NCBI RefSeq assembly: GCF_963678635.1
Contig: NC_087069.1
Coordinates: 42,546,688-42,610,687 of the forward strand
From: Symsagittifera roscoffensis
Lineage: Eukaryota; Xenacoelomorpha; Acoela; Convolutidae
Length of the DNA stretch: 64,000 nucleotides
Direction of reading: 5' to 3'
This document shows, one piece after another, positions 21,201 through 31,180 of the stretch (position 1 is the stretch's first letter; each line of letters begins with the position of its first letter). The notes below the pieces were generated by a model. That model saw only the letters and a list, made by a program, of their open reading frames with translations. It ran no database searches and was not told the DNA's origin. The position numbers and the translations under genes are program-made.

Positions 21201-21352
21201 GCCACATGATGATCCGCCGACCCGCAGTTAGCACATGACCTATGTTTGTCCATGTCATCTCTGGGCTTGTACCATGACGACCTCTGTGGCTGACTTCCCC
21301 CTTGTGTGTTCCTGTTGTCTGAGTACGAGTATTTCTTGGGTTTCATCAGCAT
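18212..21352 (-). CDS. Element A pol: nucleocapsid, protease, reverse transcriptase, RNase H start
   Basis: It encodes 1,046 codons starting MLMKPKK, in frame with gag and separated from it only by a TAA where B2 has a Tyr codon. Two zinc knuckles come first (CANCGSADHHVADC and CFFCNQEGHFRMDC). Next is an aspartic protease (LLDTGAVLSVIP), then a full RT (FTTLDLGSAFWQVPL, MPFGLCNATTTFQRLM, and CYVDDVVIATP with catalytic YVDD, then LGFVNYYREFVKGYA). The first RNase H strand (VLDTDASVVAISGILH) runs into a nonsense TAA at 18212. Confidence 0.92.
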   Translation of the reverse strand: MLMKPKKYSYSDNRNTQGGSQPQRSSWYKPRDDMDKHRSCANCGSADHHVADCTTYKQGMKSLGYAPDEEEMSQMEEHEFYSGLIIKIGARCFFCNQEGHFRMDCPLFWEAVKNQSHPKHKLALAAVQNQRNRQGEFETKNLERPSAELPTKTVKAVTQCNSAVEATAKNDLAIDYEKAAAEAINKVKQDLAATEIEQRLKQEIQRQRMNETISGAQTIPEAAEGSTKNGNCNTVKMVTGKPFGITKIGARIMSIITVGGHEVTRNLSEPSDQTIMHIDVYADYLSCISPQTTSRALRALLTRGGSKSVRVDNRYTEAYGPHEVMLNIDGINIYTKTMITCDEDLIGQIYVRRKELKVRSIGHCAMLEEDAMHIGTEADVTGHVLDISGKKTQLRGLLDTGAVLSVIPIETWERMGFSKDDLIDSRIRLSAANKGALRVLGRTPIIALNLGERNLWMSFLVVENLDESDHFILGRDFIRNFDVAIDLNNAMFRIRNSDRRYAIKPVILIMANETKAPVFLSRRVRLKANEAAIVSLRMKNYDELSDNKQVCVVPNPNSQSAAVLGRSFSITKSGLCVSVLLNTLEMPITIQRGRKLGYALPVKTRYEMTENQKQNEVVDCPNHRNKICILRRLNKIKDSSGLVKSLKSETDDGLSSCSNFPERPTLDEIQGNKPFLPDIEHLRGKFTDEQLEAIKDVLERNEEVFSRHKADIGCCNFVEHEIELEENAIPHREGARRMTPHKSDACRKEIKMLLEYDMIEPSKSPWACGVVMANKKGDQLRFCCDFRYLNSVTVKDAYPLPWIDESLSKLGDAKFFTTLDLGSAFWQVPLRKQDRDKTGFACELSLFQWKRMPFGLCNATTTFQRLMAHALIGVTKKYGNLVMCYVDDVVIATPTLDDHIERLDEVFACMKRSGLKCKPSKCEILKDSIKYLGRMVDKHGIRPDPDAVEAVLTWKSPKTEHQLMSFLGFVNYYREFVKGYADKVYPMQQLMRHKGKKFTWNNAAEESFQGIKKELCEAPVLGMPTEKGMYVLDTDASVVAISGILH

Positions 21353-23122
21353 TTACTCTCTTAACTTCTGCCTCATCTCTTCTGGAGTTGGTGCACTGTC
21401 TTTCGACAATGTATAGTACGTTGCTAACATCGTTCTCAAGTCATCACTCTTTACCCCATCAATGAACTTTGAGGCGTTGCTGAAGTTCCTTCGATTGGTA
21501 GATTCTTCCGGGTCACTCCTTCTTCTCAAGCTCTCAAGATCATCTAGGAACCTGTCTATCGATTTATCGTCCCTTTGTCTCCTCTTTTCAAATCGCATCA
21601 TCGCTTGATGACCCTTCATGCCTGAGCCGAATCTGTATAACAATATTTCAAAGATTTTGTCCGCTGTGTCGCGTTCCTCTTCTTTCTTCGCAACCACGCA
21701 TTTCAATTCCGTTCCTACCAGATTGCTCAGTATCGCTGTGCATGCCTGCCTCTTGTCGTTCAAGTTGTCTTGTTCTAAGTGCAACCTCATGACTTCTACC
21801 CAAGTGTCAATGCATCCATCTGAATCATCTTTGAACTCCTTCGGTTTCTTGAAGGTTTTCCTGGATTTGTTGCCTCCTCTGTCACTCGAGTCGGTGTTCC
21901 TCGTGGCGAAGGCTTCTAGCGTCCTGTTCATCATTTCCCAGGTGCTTGCCCAGGTCATGGCATCCGGTCCCACGTTGTTGTGAGTCGTGGAGTCCCCTGG
22001 ACCACTGGTTGTGTTCGCTGTTCCATTTTTTATAATGGCCCTGGCCCCCACCGGTGCCGTAATCGCGGCCTCCCGGGTTGCTGGTAACGGTGTTGACTGT
22101 CGTTTGTTCCTTTGAGGCTCCACGAAGTCCACTCTATTACCTTGTGTCCTCTCTGCAGCTGGCCTGTCTTGTTGTTTTGAATTCCTAAGAATAGCGTCTA
22201 GCTTTGTCTGTATTGCACTTGAGCTCTCAGCCTGTTCCCTACTCATCGTATCCAGTCTCGTTTCCAAACTCCCTAACTGGCAATTCACTGTGTCATATCG
22301 CTGCTTCATTTCTTGCATGTCTTTTCTGATGTTCTTTTCTCGCTCTTCATCAGTGGTTTCTACTTTGTCAGACATCTTCTGAAGCTTTTCCTCCGTCGCT
22401 CTCGCTAGATGGAAATAGTTGTCCAAGTACTCATGTTTGTTGTATCTCATTTCATTCCTTATCACATTTCTATCCTCTTCGCTGTGCTTCAGTTTCTCAT
22501 CTATCTGTTCTAGCTTCGCCATCAAGTCGCTTAACTCAAGAGTTGTCGTTCCATTGTCTGTTGTTGTCCTGTAGTTGGTCACTGGTCCCGATTTTCTCTG
22601 ACCCTCGTTCTGATCGGTCTCTGTCGTTCTCGTGGATACTGTTCCGAATGTTTTGCTTTTCTCGACTTTCGTCTCCTCCACTGCTGCGTCCTTCGATCTC
22701 ATTCCGACCATCATTGCTAATCTTTCAGTAAAAGGCGTTCTCTTTTGAGACTCATCCTTCACTGTTGCTGGCGTGTTGCCTGTTGTGTCTTCCACGTTGT
22801 CTATCGGTGAGAACTCTATGGGATTCGGGTTAGTTTCTTCCGCATTAGGCATTGGAGTTGACTCTGTCGTCTTCTTTCCTGCTTCATCCACACTTTGATC
22901 AGGTGTCTCTAGATCAATCTCAATGGTGGGTACTACTCGTTCCCCTTCCATGCCCTCTTTTGCTTTGTTCTCCGTGGTACTCCTCGTGCTGACCATACTA
23001 ACTGAAAAGTTCTTCTTTGTTACCTTCGGACCCATTGATGTTGTCTTACGTAGCGACGAATTATACTTTGTCTTCGCTCCGGTAGATCTTTTTTGAGCTA
23101 CCGGTACCCTGCTCCGCCTCAT
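21353..23122 (-). CDS. Element A gag (matrix/capsid)
   Basis: It encodes 589 codons from an ATG at 23122. The N-terminal half is Thr/Ser-rich and presumably disordered, followed by a coiled coil at ~210-325 (LEQIDEKLKHSEEDR...). The C-terminal third is a Ty3-type retrotransposon gag/capsid domain shared with B2: DGCIDTWVEVMRLHLEQ, ILYRFGSGMKGHQAMMRFEK, FLDDLESLRRRS, NASKFIDGV. It is intact. Confidence 0.88.
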   Translation of the reverse strand: MRRSRVPVAQKRSTGAKTKYNSSLRKTTSMGPKVTKKNFSVSMVSTRSTTENKAKEGMEGERVVPTIEIDLETPDQSVDEAGKKTTESTPMPNAEETNPNPIEFSPIDNVEDTTGNTPATVKDESQKRTPFTERLAMMVGMRSKDAAVEETKVEKSKTFGTVSTRTTETDQNEGQRKSGPVTNYRTTTDNGTTTLELSDLMAKLEQIDEKLKHSEEDRNVIRNEMRYNKHEYLDNYFHLARATEEKLQKMSDKVETTDEEREKNIRKDMQEMKQRYDTVNCQLGSLETRLDTMSREQAESSSAIQTKLDAILRNSKQQDRPAAERTQGNRVDFVEPQRNKRQSTPLPATREAAITAPVGARAIIKNGTANTTSGPGDSTTHNNVGPDAMTWASTWEMMNRTLEAFATRNTDSSDRGGNKSRKTFKKPKEFKDDSDGCIDTWVEVMRLHLEQDNLNDKRQACTAILSNLVGTELKCVVAKKEEERDTADKIFEILLYRFGSGMKGHQAMMRFEKRRQRDDKSIDRFLDDLESLRRRSDPEESTNRRNFSNASKFIDGVKSDDLRTMLATYYTLSKDSAPTPEEMRQKLRE

Positions 23123-23320
23123 TATTTACAATTGTTACTATTTACAGTATTATTATCTACAAAATTCTACTCTAAGGTTAAAGCCTCTTTTGACAAAAAA
23201 AATTTTATAAAAAGAAATCGACGATTTGCTAAAAACAACTTTTCTTAAGCCCTTGAAAATTTTATATGTTAGGATAGGATAGAGAATATGATTTTACAAT
23301 TGGTTACTTCAACCTGACTT

Positions 23321-23768
23321 ATGTCCCAAGACCAATTTCCCAAGACCAACGTCCCAAGACTAATGGCCCAAGATCAACGTCCCAAGACCACTGTCCCAAG
23401 ACTAATGTCCCAAGACCAATGGCCCAAGATCAATGTCCCAAGACCACTGTCCCAAGACTAATGTCCCAAGACCAATGTCCCAAGACCACTGTCCCAAGAC
23501 TAATGTCCCAAGACCAATGGCCCAAGACCAATGTCCCAAGACCACTGTCCCAAGACTAATGTCCCAAGACCAATGTCCCAAGACCAATGTCCCAAGACCA
23601 ATGTCCCAAGACCACTGTCCCAAGACCAACGTCCCAAGACCAATGTCCCAAGACTGTTTCGTACCAAGACTGCTCTGGTCCAAGACTGTCCCAAGGCTGT
23701 ACTGTCCCAAGACTGTCCCAAGACTGTGTTGCCCCAAGACTGTCCCCAGACTGCAATGTCCCAAGACT
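23321..23768. repeat. 14-bp minisatellite in the leader of element A
   Basis: About 32 units of the consensus GTCCCAAGACCAAT vary mainly at the last three or four bases (AAT, ACT, AAC; one TGGCCC variant). Units degrade towards the high end. The unit length is not a multiple of three, so all six frames stay open and give spurious repetitive peptides. Confidence 0.95.
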
Positions 23769-24644
23769 TCTTCGGTACTGAGTGTCTGGATATCGGGTCT
23801 CTTCTTCTTCGTTGTAGGGACGGTTGAACCACTGTACCTTTTACCACCACTTGAGCTCTAGTAAAAAATTTTCCCAAAATCTCTATCTTAATGGTCGAAA
23901 CCCAAATACTAATCCAGTCTTTTCAGGCTATTTGAAACTCTAAATTCCCCGCAGGTATCTTGTGATCACCTGTTCGTTAAAATACCAACAACAAATTTTC
24001 ACCAAAATGTAAAATTTTAAACTGGAAAAAATTTCAAAAACAGATTGGTGAATTCTCCTGAAATTCAAGGTTGACTGGTGTCAATCTTGTCCGAAAAAAT
24101 GTCTGGTACCCGATTGCCACGCGTTTTCCTCCCCCCTGCTAGCGATCTTATGGGGTATCACAAAAACTGTCTATGTCCGTTCCCCCCTACCGATCCGACC
24201 AGGGTATCTACCTTAACCTGATTCTAATTTTGGATATCTGCTTCCTATAACCAACGCGTGTAAATATCTAATGTAACTAAGTCGACGATGCCGAACAATT
24301 AGTTACTCTAATGTGTCCCCCCTTTTTACAATTTATAACCGCTAACCTCTAACTTAACCAGCCCCCCTTCTAACCTCCCCCTCTTTAGCCCCCCTCTTAA
24401 GCCAAAAAATCCCTTGAGCGCCGGGTGCTAAACCTCTCGAGAGAAAACCGTAGACCTGTTTCCAGGCCTGCTTGTGCAAAAACTTACTCAAAACAATGGG
24501 ACTCCGCTTATCCAATTTTACACTTATCTCCTATAATGTAATGTGGATTCTAACGATACCCGTTGCCCAACTTGAGAACACCCCTGTGCATCCTCCTGTG
24601 GTGATCCTGTGCTGGTTGTCTCTGTTCTGCACTTGACAGCAGCA

Positions 24645-24839
24645 CCACTTTCCCACTTGGCTGGTCACCTCTTCCAGTCAAGTCTCCTAGTGGTCCGGTT
24701 CGATCCTTGTGAACCACTTTCCCACTCGGCTGGTCACCCTTTCCAGTCAAGTCTCCTAGTGGTCCGGTTCGATCCTGGTGAACCACTTTCCCACTCGACT
24801 GGTCACCTCTTCCAGTCAAGTCTCCTAGTTGTCCGGCTT
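24645..24839. repeat. 69-bp tandem repeat, about 3 copies
   Basis: Units start CCACTTTCCCACT and end near GGTTCGATCC..GTGAA at 24645, 24714 and 24783. The third is incomplete. They differ at only a few positions. They lie in the leader of element A. Confidence 0.9.
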
Positions 24840-25269
24840 GGTTGCAATCTATCTGAAAACCCTTAACAACGCCCCCCACTCGGGCACCTTATTGAAGTCA
24901 CTGGTTTAAATTGCTATATTGATCGAAACGATCGGTCTTATAAAACAGTATGGGTATACTATTTAATTAATATAAAGGTTTGATCCAAATGATTCGGTAT
25001 CAAAATCACTGTCTTTTCGTTTTATGGTTTTTGTTCCTTTTTCTATACTTTTTTCTTGTTTTTGTTTCCCAGTTACCCCCCTTTACTCGGTTAGCTAGGC
25101 CTTGTTCGGAGAGCGTACCAGGAAGTTTACTCAAGTTTTCTTAAAAAGCTATCACGGTACAACCGGAAGATTTACACGTTCCCGCTGAACCGTTGCCACC
25201 GGTACTCTAGAATGGGCATGCAGCCCGGAGCTGTGTCAAGTGGGTTCGACTCCGTAGTCATGATGTCGT

Positions 25270-25289
25270 AAAAACACCCAGGAGCGCCA
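25270..25289 (-). promoter_or_regulatory. Candidate primer binding site of element A
   Basis: The minus strand reads TGGCGCTCCTGGGTG, 11 nt after the LTR end. TGGCGC is a common PBS start, complementary to a tRNA 3' CCA. The spacer is longer than usual and no tRNA was identified. Confidence 0.4.
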
Positions 25290-25299
25290 TAAAACACTA

Positions 25300-26055
25300 T
25301 GTAACAGTCGCCTACTTCAAGCACATATGAGGTTTAAGAAAAATAGGCCCTACAACCATTGGCTCAAGAGTCAGGGACACTATCTCTTGTGTTTTTCTAC
25401 CTCAAGAACGGTCGGAGCCAATTCGGTTCGCTTGCGACATGAGACTAGAACCCGTTACAGCTTAAAGGCTACTACCAAAATATCCACCCACTCTAGAAAA
25501 TAAGAACGTTCCCATACTTAGGTCTCAAAATACCCAAAATACATGAACGCCGTTAAAAACAGGGTCGGAACAATCCGTTAAGTTACTTTTTATTGGACAG
25601 TGGAACTTTGATCCATTTCAGATGGATCAACCTAAAACTCGCCTTATCTCAACATAACAATCATAAAACACACTCGAGAAAATTAAATTAGGGACTCACA
25701 TGTTGATGCACTTGAGTACAAGGAGTAATTAAATTGGTAAGCAACTCAAGAATTAGATAATATAACTAGAAAAGTTTAATACTGGTCAGTTTTGGTAACA
25801 GAAGTAAGTTCTGGCTCTAGAATTGGAGTTTTTGTGTGAACCAATGGGACACTCAAGCTGTCCACCTTTCCATTGAAGGTTCACTCTAGTTTGTTCCGAA
25901 TAGTTGTTCTCTCTTCTTTTTATTATCTCTCCTCCTATTTCGGGATAAGACAGCTCTACTCGTGTCCTATTTTATATCTGGAAATTGCGAATAACAATTT
26001 CCTGCTGTTTTTCTTGAGTATTTTCCCGCAATTGTAAACTCGGATGTTCTGATTT
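25300..26055 (-). repeat. 5' LTR of element A, truncated by element B1
   Basis: It is a direct repeat of 3664-4419. At TGATTTT|TGTAACA (26055/26056) it is interrupted by the 3' LTR of B1. The remaining ~138 bp (present at 4420-4557 in the other copy) were not found elsewhere in the window. Confidence 0.9.
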
Positions 26056-26974
26056 TGTAACATTCGCCCGGAAGATACATATCGACGGAAAACAAAACTA
26101 AGTCTTAAGACGACTGGCTAACGTCTAAACAGAGCTTTGCATGCTTTTCACCGTCTCTACCAAGCCAGTACTTTTCGGTGGTCTTTTCTAACATCGGGTC
26201 GACAAAACGTTACTGCTTTCGGCTTCGGTCAAAACACTCAAATTAACTTAATTACATGCAGAAATAGTGAGCTCATGGCTGGGTCTCAGTATCCCCAGAC
26301 CACGAGGTCACTCCTAAAAACAGGGCTACTACTTATTATATTACTATTGTTTTTGTTCAGTAGATAAAAATCATCATCTCCATCGAAGATGGATCAACCC
26401 TTTCCCCCAACTCCTAGCTTCTCATCCTTATCAAAATGAATCCAGTTGTTAATTAAATTCAAATCAGGACATGACAAGAAGCTAAAAGTCTATATAAAAG
26501 AATAAAAGTCTCAGTTCTGAAACCCTTCCGGATTCTTGAATCCACTGAATCAAGCTCGTTAATCTTGATTTCTTCTTAATCCGGAAGGCTGTCTCCCACC
26601 CTTCACCGTTGTCTGCAACAGCCTTGCAACTATTGTAGCGACACAATAGTTGCAACTCGGTGTGTTCACTGCTATTCCTGCAATCTGCTATTGTTTTTTC
26701 TCACAATTTTCGTACTTATCGTCCGCGCAACTAATGTTGTTCTGTTTTTCTTAGTTTTTTTTTGCCAAAATGGCCGTTTCTGACGTTTCTCAGAAATGTT
26801 ACGTAATCACTTCGAAAATTTAAAAATTAGCAATTCCCGAATCCTTTAACCTTCACGTTTTGTCCCATCGTTCAAATAACGTTCTTAATTCTTAATAATC
26901 ACCAATCCGGAAGGCTCGCTGCTAAAATTCGAATTCTGCAGAGATTGCATTTTGGCCATTCTGGTCGAATGTCA
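26056..26974 (-). repeat. 3' LTR of element B1
   Basis: This 919-bp LTR runs (plus strand) from TGTAACATTCGCCCGG to GAATGTCA and is homologous to 31181-32098, with roughly 10% differences by eye in parts. It contains a perfect 13-bp hairpin (26624-26636 with 26643-26655). Confidence 0.9.
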
Positions 26975-26988
26975 AATACTCCCCGGAC
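26975..26988 (-). promoter_or_regulatory. Polypurine tract of element B1
   Basis: The minus strand reads GTCCGGGGAGTATT right before the LTR, one base different from A and B2. Confidence 0.7.
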
Positions 26989-27797
26989 AGTCCGGTCAAT
27001 GTCCTCATTGAATCACGCAATGCTCGTAAAATAGAAACAGTGTCATCGAACAGAATTTACAAAATGCACGAAATTACTTTTATCCACGTCACATCGACTC
27101 ACTGCAGAATACAAATGGCATCATACTACATCACTATAGCCTTCAAATTCTTTCATTAATCTGCACCCTGAGGATTTGACTTAAGATAAAACATATTTTC
27201 TGACTTCCAATGTCAATATCCTGATTAAAACTTTTTCTCTTAAATTTAAAAGGTGTTGGCTTGCAGGACAGTCCTGCCAACCAACAAGCTAAAATTATCC
27301 TACTATGCTTCTCCCTTCGGAAATCTTGCTTGTTATTGTCCTGAATACTAAAACTAAGAAACTCTGTGGTTAGCAAGAACAATGAAACAATCTCCCTCTT
27401 CGAGAGATTACTCAAGCCTTCCATGTCACCACAAAGTGATCAGTTCTCCTAGCTGATTAAAAACAGTCATGCAGGCTGGAATATTTAAATATACTCCTTC
27501 ACTTGAGCCTTTCTAAATAAATAGTAAGTGAGTGTCTCTAAAGCCACTCGACTAAAATCAAAATGCAAATTTATAAATGCAACAATTACAAAACTCAACT
27601 AAATGTTTCAGTTTTCAATTACAACTTGGTTGCTTGGTTTCTCACTTGAGTTTTTTCACACACATAAAACAATTCTGAGTTTTAGCTTTTTCTTCATTAC
27701 TCCTTTGTTCTCTTCTTCTTTCGTCGTTTAGAAGTTCTAAAATTTCTAAATTCTTCTAATTTTTGTCTCTTTTTCCATCTTGCTTTTCGGTCATCCG

Positions 27798-28325
27798 TCA
27801 ATGCTCCATTTCTTCCTCCTGTGATACTGACTCTGCACTCTCAGTCTCCGTATCTTGTAACACGTCGTTAGCTATCCTGACGCTGCTGGAAGCCGTCCTA
27901 CAACACTTCTGCTCTTCTACCCTCTGTTTGCAGCAAGGTAGCGGATCCACGTTAGATTCTCTGTTCCTGCAGAAGCTGTTGTGGAGACACAACGTCACGT
28001 TTCTCTCCAAATCTTCCATTAACATCTCTGCCTTCTCCTTTCCACTACGTTCACTCGTCCTGGAAATGCTTTTCACAGCGGTGGTCACTGCATTCCGATG
28101 AGTCACGAGAGCTCGCTTAAAAGCTCCTGCTCCAATGTCCAGCCGATATTCACTGTACACTCTGCCGTGCTTCGACATATGCTTTTTCGCATATTCGTAC
28201 AACCATGCAGTCATGTTAGCTCTGAACCATGGCATCAATCGTTTTCTTGCCCATATCTTCTTCACTTCCGTCGGAATATTTAGAACTTTGCACATTGTCT
28301 CAAAAAGATCTAATCTTTTAGACAA
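27798..28325 (-). pseudogene. B1 ORF2, C-terminal fragment
   Basis: This frame of 175 codons is nearly identical to the end of B2 ORF2 (LDLFETMCKVLNIP ... HNSFCRNRES). A one-base deletion near 28315 relative to B2 shifts it out of frame from the preceding segment. Confidence 0.85.
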
Positions 28326-30352
28326 TCTAACTTCTGCAACTGTTCTCTCGTCGGTGCCTCCTGTCTGTTATTTTCTCTCACATGAGCTTCCAGCCATTGT
28401 ATCGCCATCATAACTCCCACTATCACTATTGTTACGGGCTGCGATGAATCTGGCAAACCCATGGAGAGCAGCTCTCCAGAGTCCCAGATCAACATCAGAT
28501 TACTACGCTTGGGATACCACCAGGTCTGCAGCAAGCAGTGGCAAGGAAACTCGTCATGCGTCAACATGATGCTCCTCCAATTACGTTTTCCCGAAGCTTC
28601 CAGCAATGGTTCCACTTCCATCATCACTCGGTGGACTTCATCATTCTCATCTACTGCATTGTAATCTGTGACAGTTGATCCTCTCTGTTTCTGCCTCTCA
28701 AAGTCACTGAAGTTCCCGCTCACATATCCCATGAACTTCTTTCCTAGTATTGACTCCAATTCTTCTTTGGTTCTCTCTGGAACTGCTGAGAACATCTTAC
28801 ATAGCAACTCGTATGACTTCTCGGACATTCTCGCCAGTCTCACACACTTCGGCACTGAGAAGGCTTGATCCACAATCGTTCTTGTACTCTTCACGTCCAC
28901 AGCTACGAAATGTACAGGGTATCTGCTCTTGCACATTGGAGCCAATGTTGAACCCACCAAATATCGTGCTCCTGATGGTCTACAATAAGTCTCACTGTGT
29001 CTGATGTTCATTTCCGTCTCGACTGCTTCCCTCCATTTTCCTATGTATTTCTGCTCAGTCTGCAGAACTCCCGGGAATACTTCTACACTGATGGCTGTGA
29101 CCATCTCAAGTTTCTGTTCTAGATTCAATAGTGACTCTAAAGAACCAAACATGCTGTAGAATCCTAATGCAGTCACTAGATTCACATCGGTTCCTCCATG
29201 GCAATCTGCTATCAGTTCCGTTTCTGTTCTTGCCTTCATCACTACGTTTCCAAACAATACCGTCAATTGCTTGTGTTGTTTTTCCAGGGTCTTCACACAG
29301 TCCATACCTCCACAAACGTGACCCTCCAGTCCACAGACTTCCGCCAGACAGCTACCAGGTTTAACCCAGTCTTGTGGTCCCCAGCCAGGCAACTCCACTT
29401 TATCTTCTCCGTTGCTCTTAGAGGCCGTTATCATCACATTATATATGATATTGAGATCACGCAGGTTACAGTCTGCATTCAGTTCCCTCTGCACGTCTTG
29501 TGTCGCTCGCAATATCGAGTCAGCGTTGGGACTAAGACACCATGATGGCCTCATCAATTCCCACACTGCCATCAAGCTCGTCCTCAGTAATTCATCTGAG
29601 AATCCCAACCCAAACTCCACTCTTTTATCAGATTTTGGTACTGAAGGTGCAGTCACCTCTTCTTCCAAGACCAGCCCCAATTTGGCCTGTGGATTGTTAA
29701 CGCTTTTAATCGTTACAATTCTGGACGTCCAGAATCTTAGCCACACCGCCTGCTCATAATCGAAGAAGCAATCGCGTATGTCTTCACTCAGGAAAGGGTT
29801 GTACGCGATCCCTATGATCCCGGATACATAGCCATACGATTTCTTTTTGATCGGTCCACAGTATTCACTGGATTTCGGCAATGCTCCCATAGATTCTTTA
29901 GTGAGTCTCAGCTCCTTGTTTGAGAATCTCCTGATTTCGTCTATCTTTTTCATGGGTTCCAATTCCTCAGGTTCTTTCATGTTCACCCTCATCGGTTTAC
30001 TTTGCTGCATATCCAGCAGTGCTAGCAAGAATAAGGCTTTCGTTCGCTCATCGCCTTCCTTCAACATTTTAACACAAGTGTTTAATGCAGGTACTGAAAT
30101 CTGCTCTATCAGGAATCGAATGAAACAGAGAGCGTCTCCCCGCTTCGCACACGCTACTGCTGCTCCCTCCTGGACTATCAGATCCCTCAGGTTCGTCATA
30201 AGGAAAACCTTCTCCTCTTTTGATCTCTTCCTTTCTTCTGAATCATATTCTTCGCGAGTCAGTCCCATCATGCACCAGGCGAACCTGAGTTGCAACTCTG
30301 TTCTTACGTAAGGTACTGCCACGAGAGCATGTATTCTTGGCGTAGTCCTCAT
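28310..30352 (-). pseudogene. B1 ORF2, central fragment
   Basis: These 680 codons match B2 ORF2 closely, including YVSGIIGIAYNPFL, the Cys/His cluster (CLAEVCGLEGHVC, then GGMDC) and FSVPKCVRLARMS. It begins after a nonsense change (a Lys codon AAA to TAA at about 30383-30385) and ends at the frameshift noted above. No protein family is recognised. Confidence 0.85.
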
Positions 30353-30382
30353 TTCTTCTTCGAAATACCTTAATACTACTGC

Positions 30383-31180
30383 TTACCATGGAAGGCTCAC
30401 CAACTGCTCTATCGTTTCTGCTTGTATGTCGGACGACGCTAAAGTCCCGTACGCCTTCTGCTTGAGGGTGGTGCCTTGCAACATCGTTTCCAGATAACCC
30501 TCCATGGCTTTTCCGTCTTCCAGGGCCATCACATACCCTCTAGCCGAGTTTCGGTATTTTAACATCTCCATGTATCCACCGATGGGTTCATCTATCGACA
30601 CAGTCTCCGACACTGTTAGTCGGTTATATTCCACTGGTATTAGTTGTCCTGTGACACTTCCCTTTCCATGATTCATGGGAGATGGCATGAAGTCTTTCAT
30701 TGTGCTCTCTCAACATTGGCTGAGTATTTCCATTTCTAAGGTTGCTCCAGTCAGAGTGCGGTCACTCCTTTTGGATTTATAACCTGTTGACTTTATTCCC
30801 GCCATGAGAATGGGTGGCACCATCGCTATATCAGTTAACATTTTATCTGTGCCAGACAGTTGATAATCACCTTGCCCCAAGTCCATGACCTCCTCAACTC
30901 GTTTCCTTTTCGCTGAATTACCAGATTTCATCGATATTTCTGAATCCACCTTCGTCTTTCCGACTCTCCTCGGCATCACTCTGCTGCCTAACTTCATTTT
31001 CATTGCATTGATTTTATCAATCACTAACTTTGATCGCATCGTCCCTCTCCTGGTTCTTGACAGATACACCACCTCTCCTTTATCATCCTGCGGTGTCATC
31101 TTGATGGGAGAATTCGCTTCACTTTCATCAGTGGCCGAGTCGATCAACAACTCACTCAGTCTCCCTTCACAAGCATCAAG
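30383..31180 (-). pseudogene. B1 ORF2, upstream fragments
   Basis: Two open stretches (31180-30710 and 30700-30383) are separated by a single TGA where B2 has a Gly codon. The content is basic and hydrophilic (RSKRSDRTLTGATLEMEILS and the following GKGSVTGQL region), as in B2. The segment is cut at 31180 by the B2 LTR. Confidence 0.8.

Larger units (their letters stand above)
23123..25299 (-). other. Leader (5' UTR) of element A
   Basis: This 2.2 kb region between the 5' LTR and gag has no convincing ORF. It carries a 14-bp minisatellite and a 69-bp triplicate. Long leaders with tandem repeats occur in some giant LTR elements. It could hold packaging or translation signals, but none is recognisable. 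Confidence 0.65.
3664..26055 (-). mobile_element. Element A: giant Ty3/gypsy-type LTR retroelement, about 22.4 kb
   Basis: Order on the minus strand: 5' LTR (25300-26055, cut), possible PBS, 2.2 kb leader with tandem repeats, gag, NC-PR-RT-RNaseH-spacer-integrase-macro (to 14320), ORF2 with SGNH-like domains and a long unknown region (about 13856-4997), polypurine tract, 3' LTR (3664-4557). The two LTR copies differ at about 16-18 of 756 positions by eye, roughly 2%. That indicates a fairly recent insertion, but the coding region already has several stops and frameshifts. At more than twice the usual length for the superfamily, it counts as a giant element. Confidence 0.88.
26056..31180 (-). 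mobile_element. Element B1: 3' part of a B-family giant element
   Basis: It holds a complete 3' LTR, an 820-bp 3' UTR and the last ~3.4 kb of ORF2, colinear with 31181 to about 36305 of B2. It ends exactly where the B2 LTR begins, after CATCAAG. It was either split by insertion of B2, with its 5' part missing from the assembly, or joined by recombination. Confidence 0.85.

Noticed and set aside
17035-21352. Possible alternative genetic code (stops at Gln codons)
   Set aside because: Several A stops replace Gln, but others replace Glu and Tyr, TGA also occurs, and the B2 frame uses normal stops. Ordinary nonsense mutations explain the pattern.
23402-23877. Repetitive ORFs on both strands (SQDQCPKTNVPRP-like and LGTLVLGHWSWD-like)
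   Set aside because: They are translations of a 14-bp minisatellite that lacks stops in all frames, not genes. It is also not a CRISPR array: units are directly adjacent without spacers.
24760-24775. tRNA box-B-like GGTTCGATCC in the 69-bp repeats
   Set aside because: It is one base short of the consensus and no tRNA fold surrounds it.
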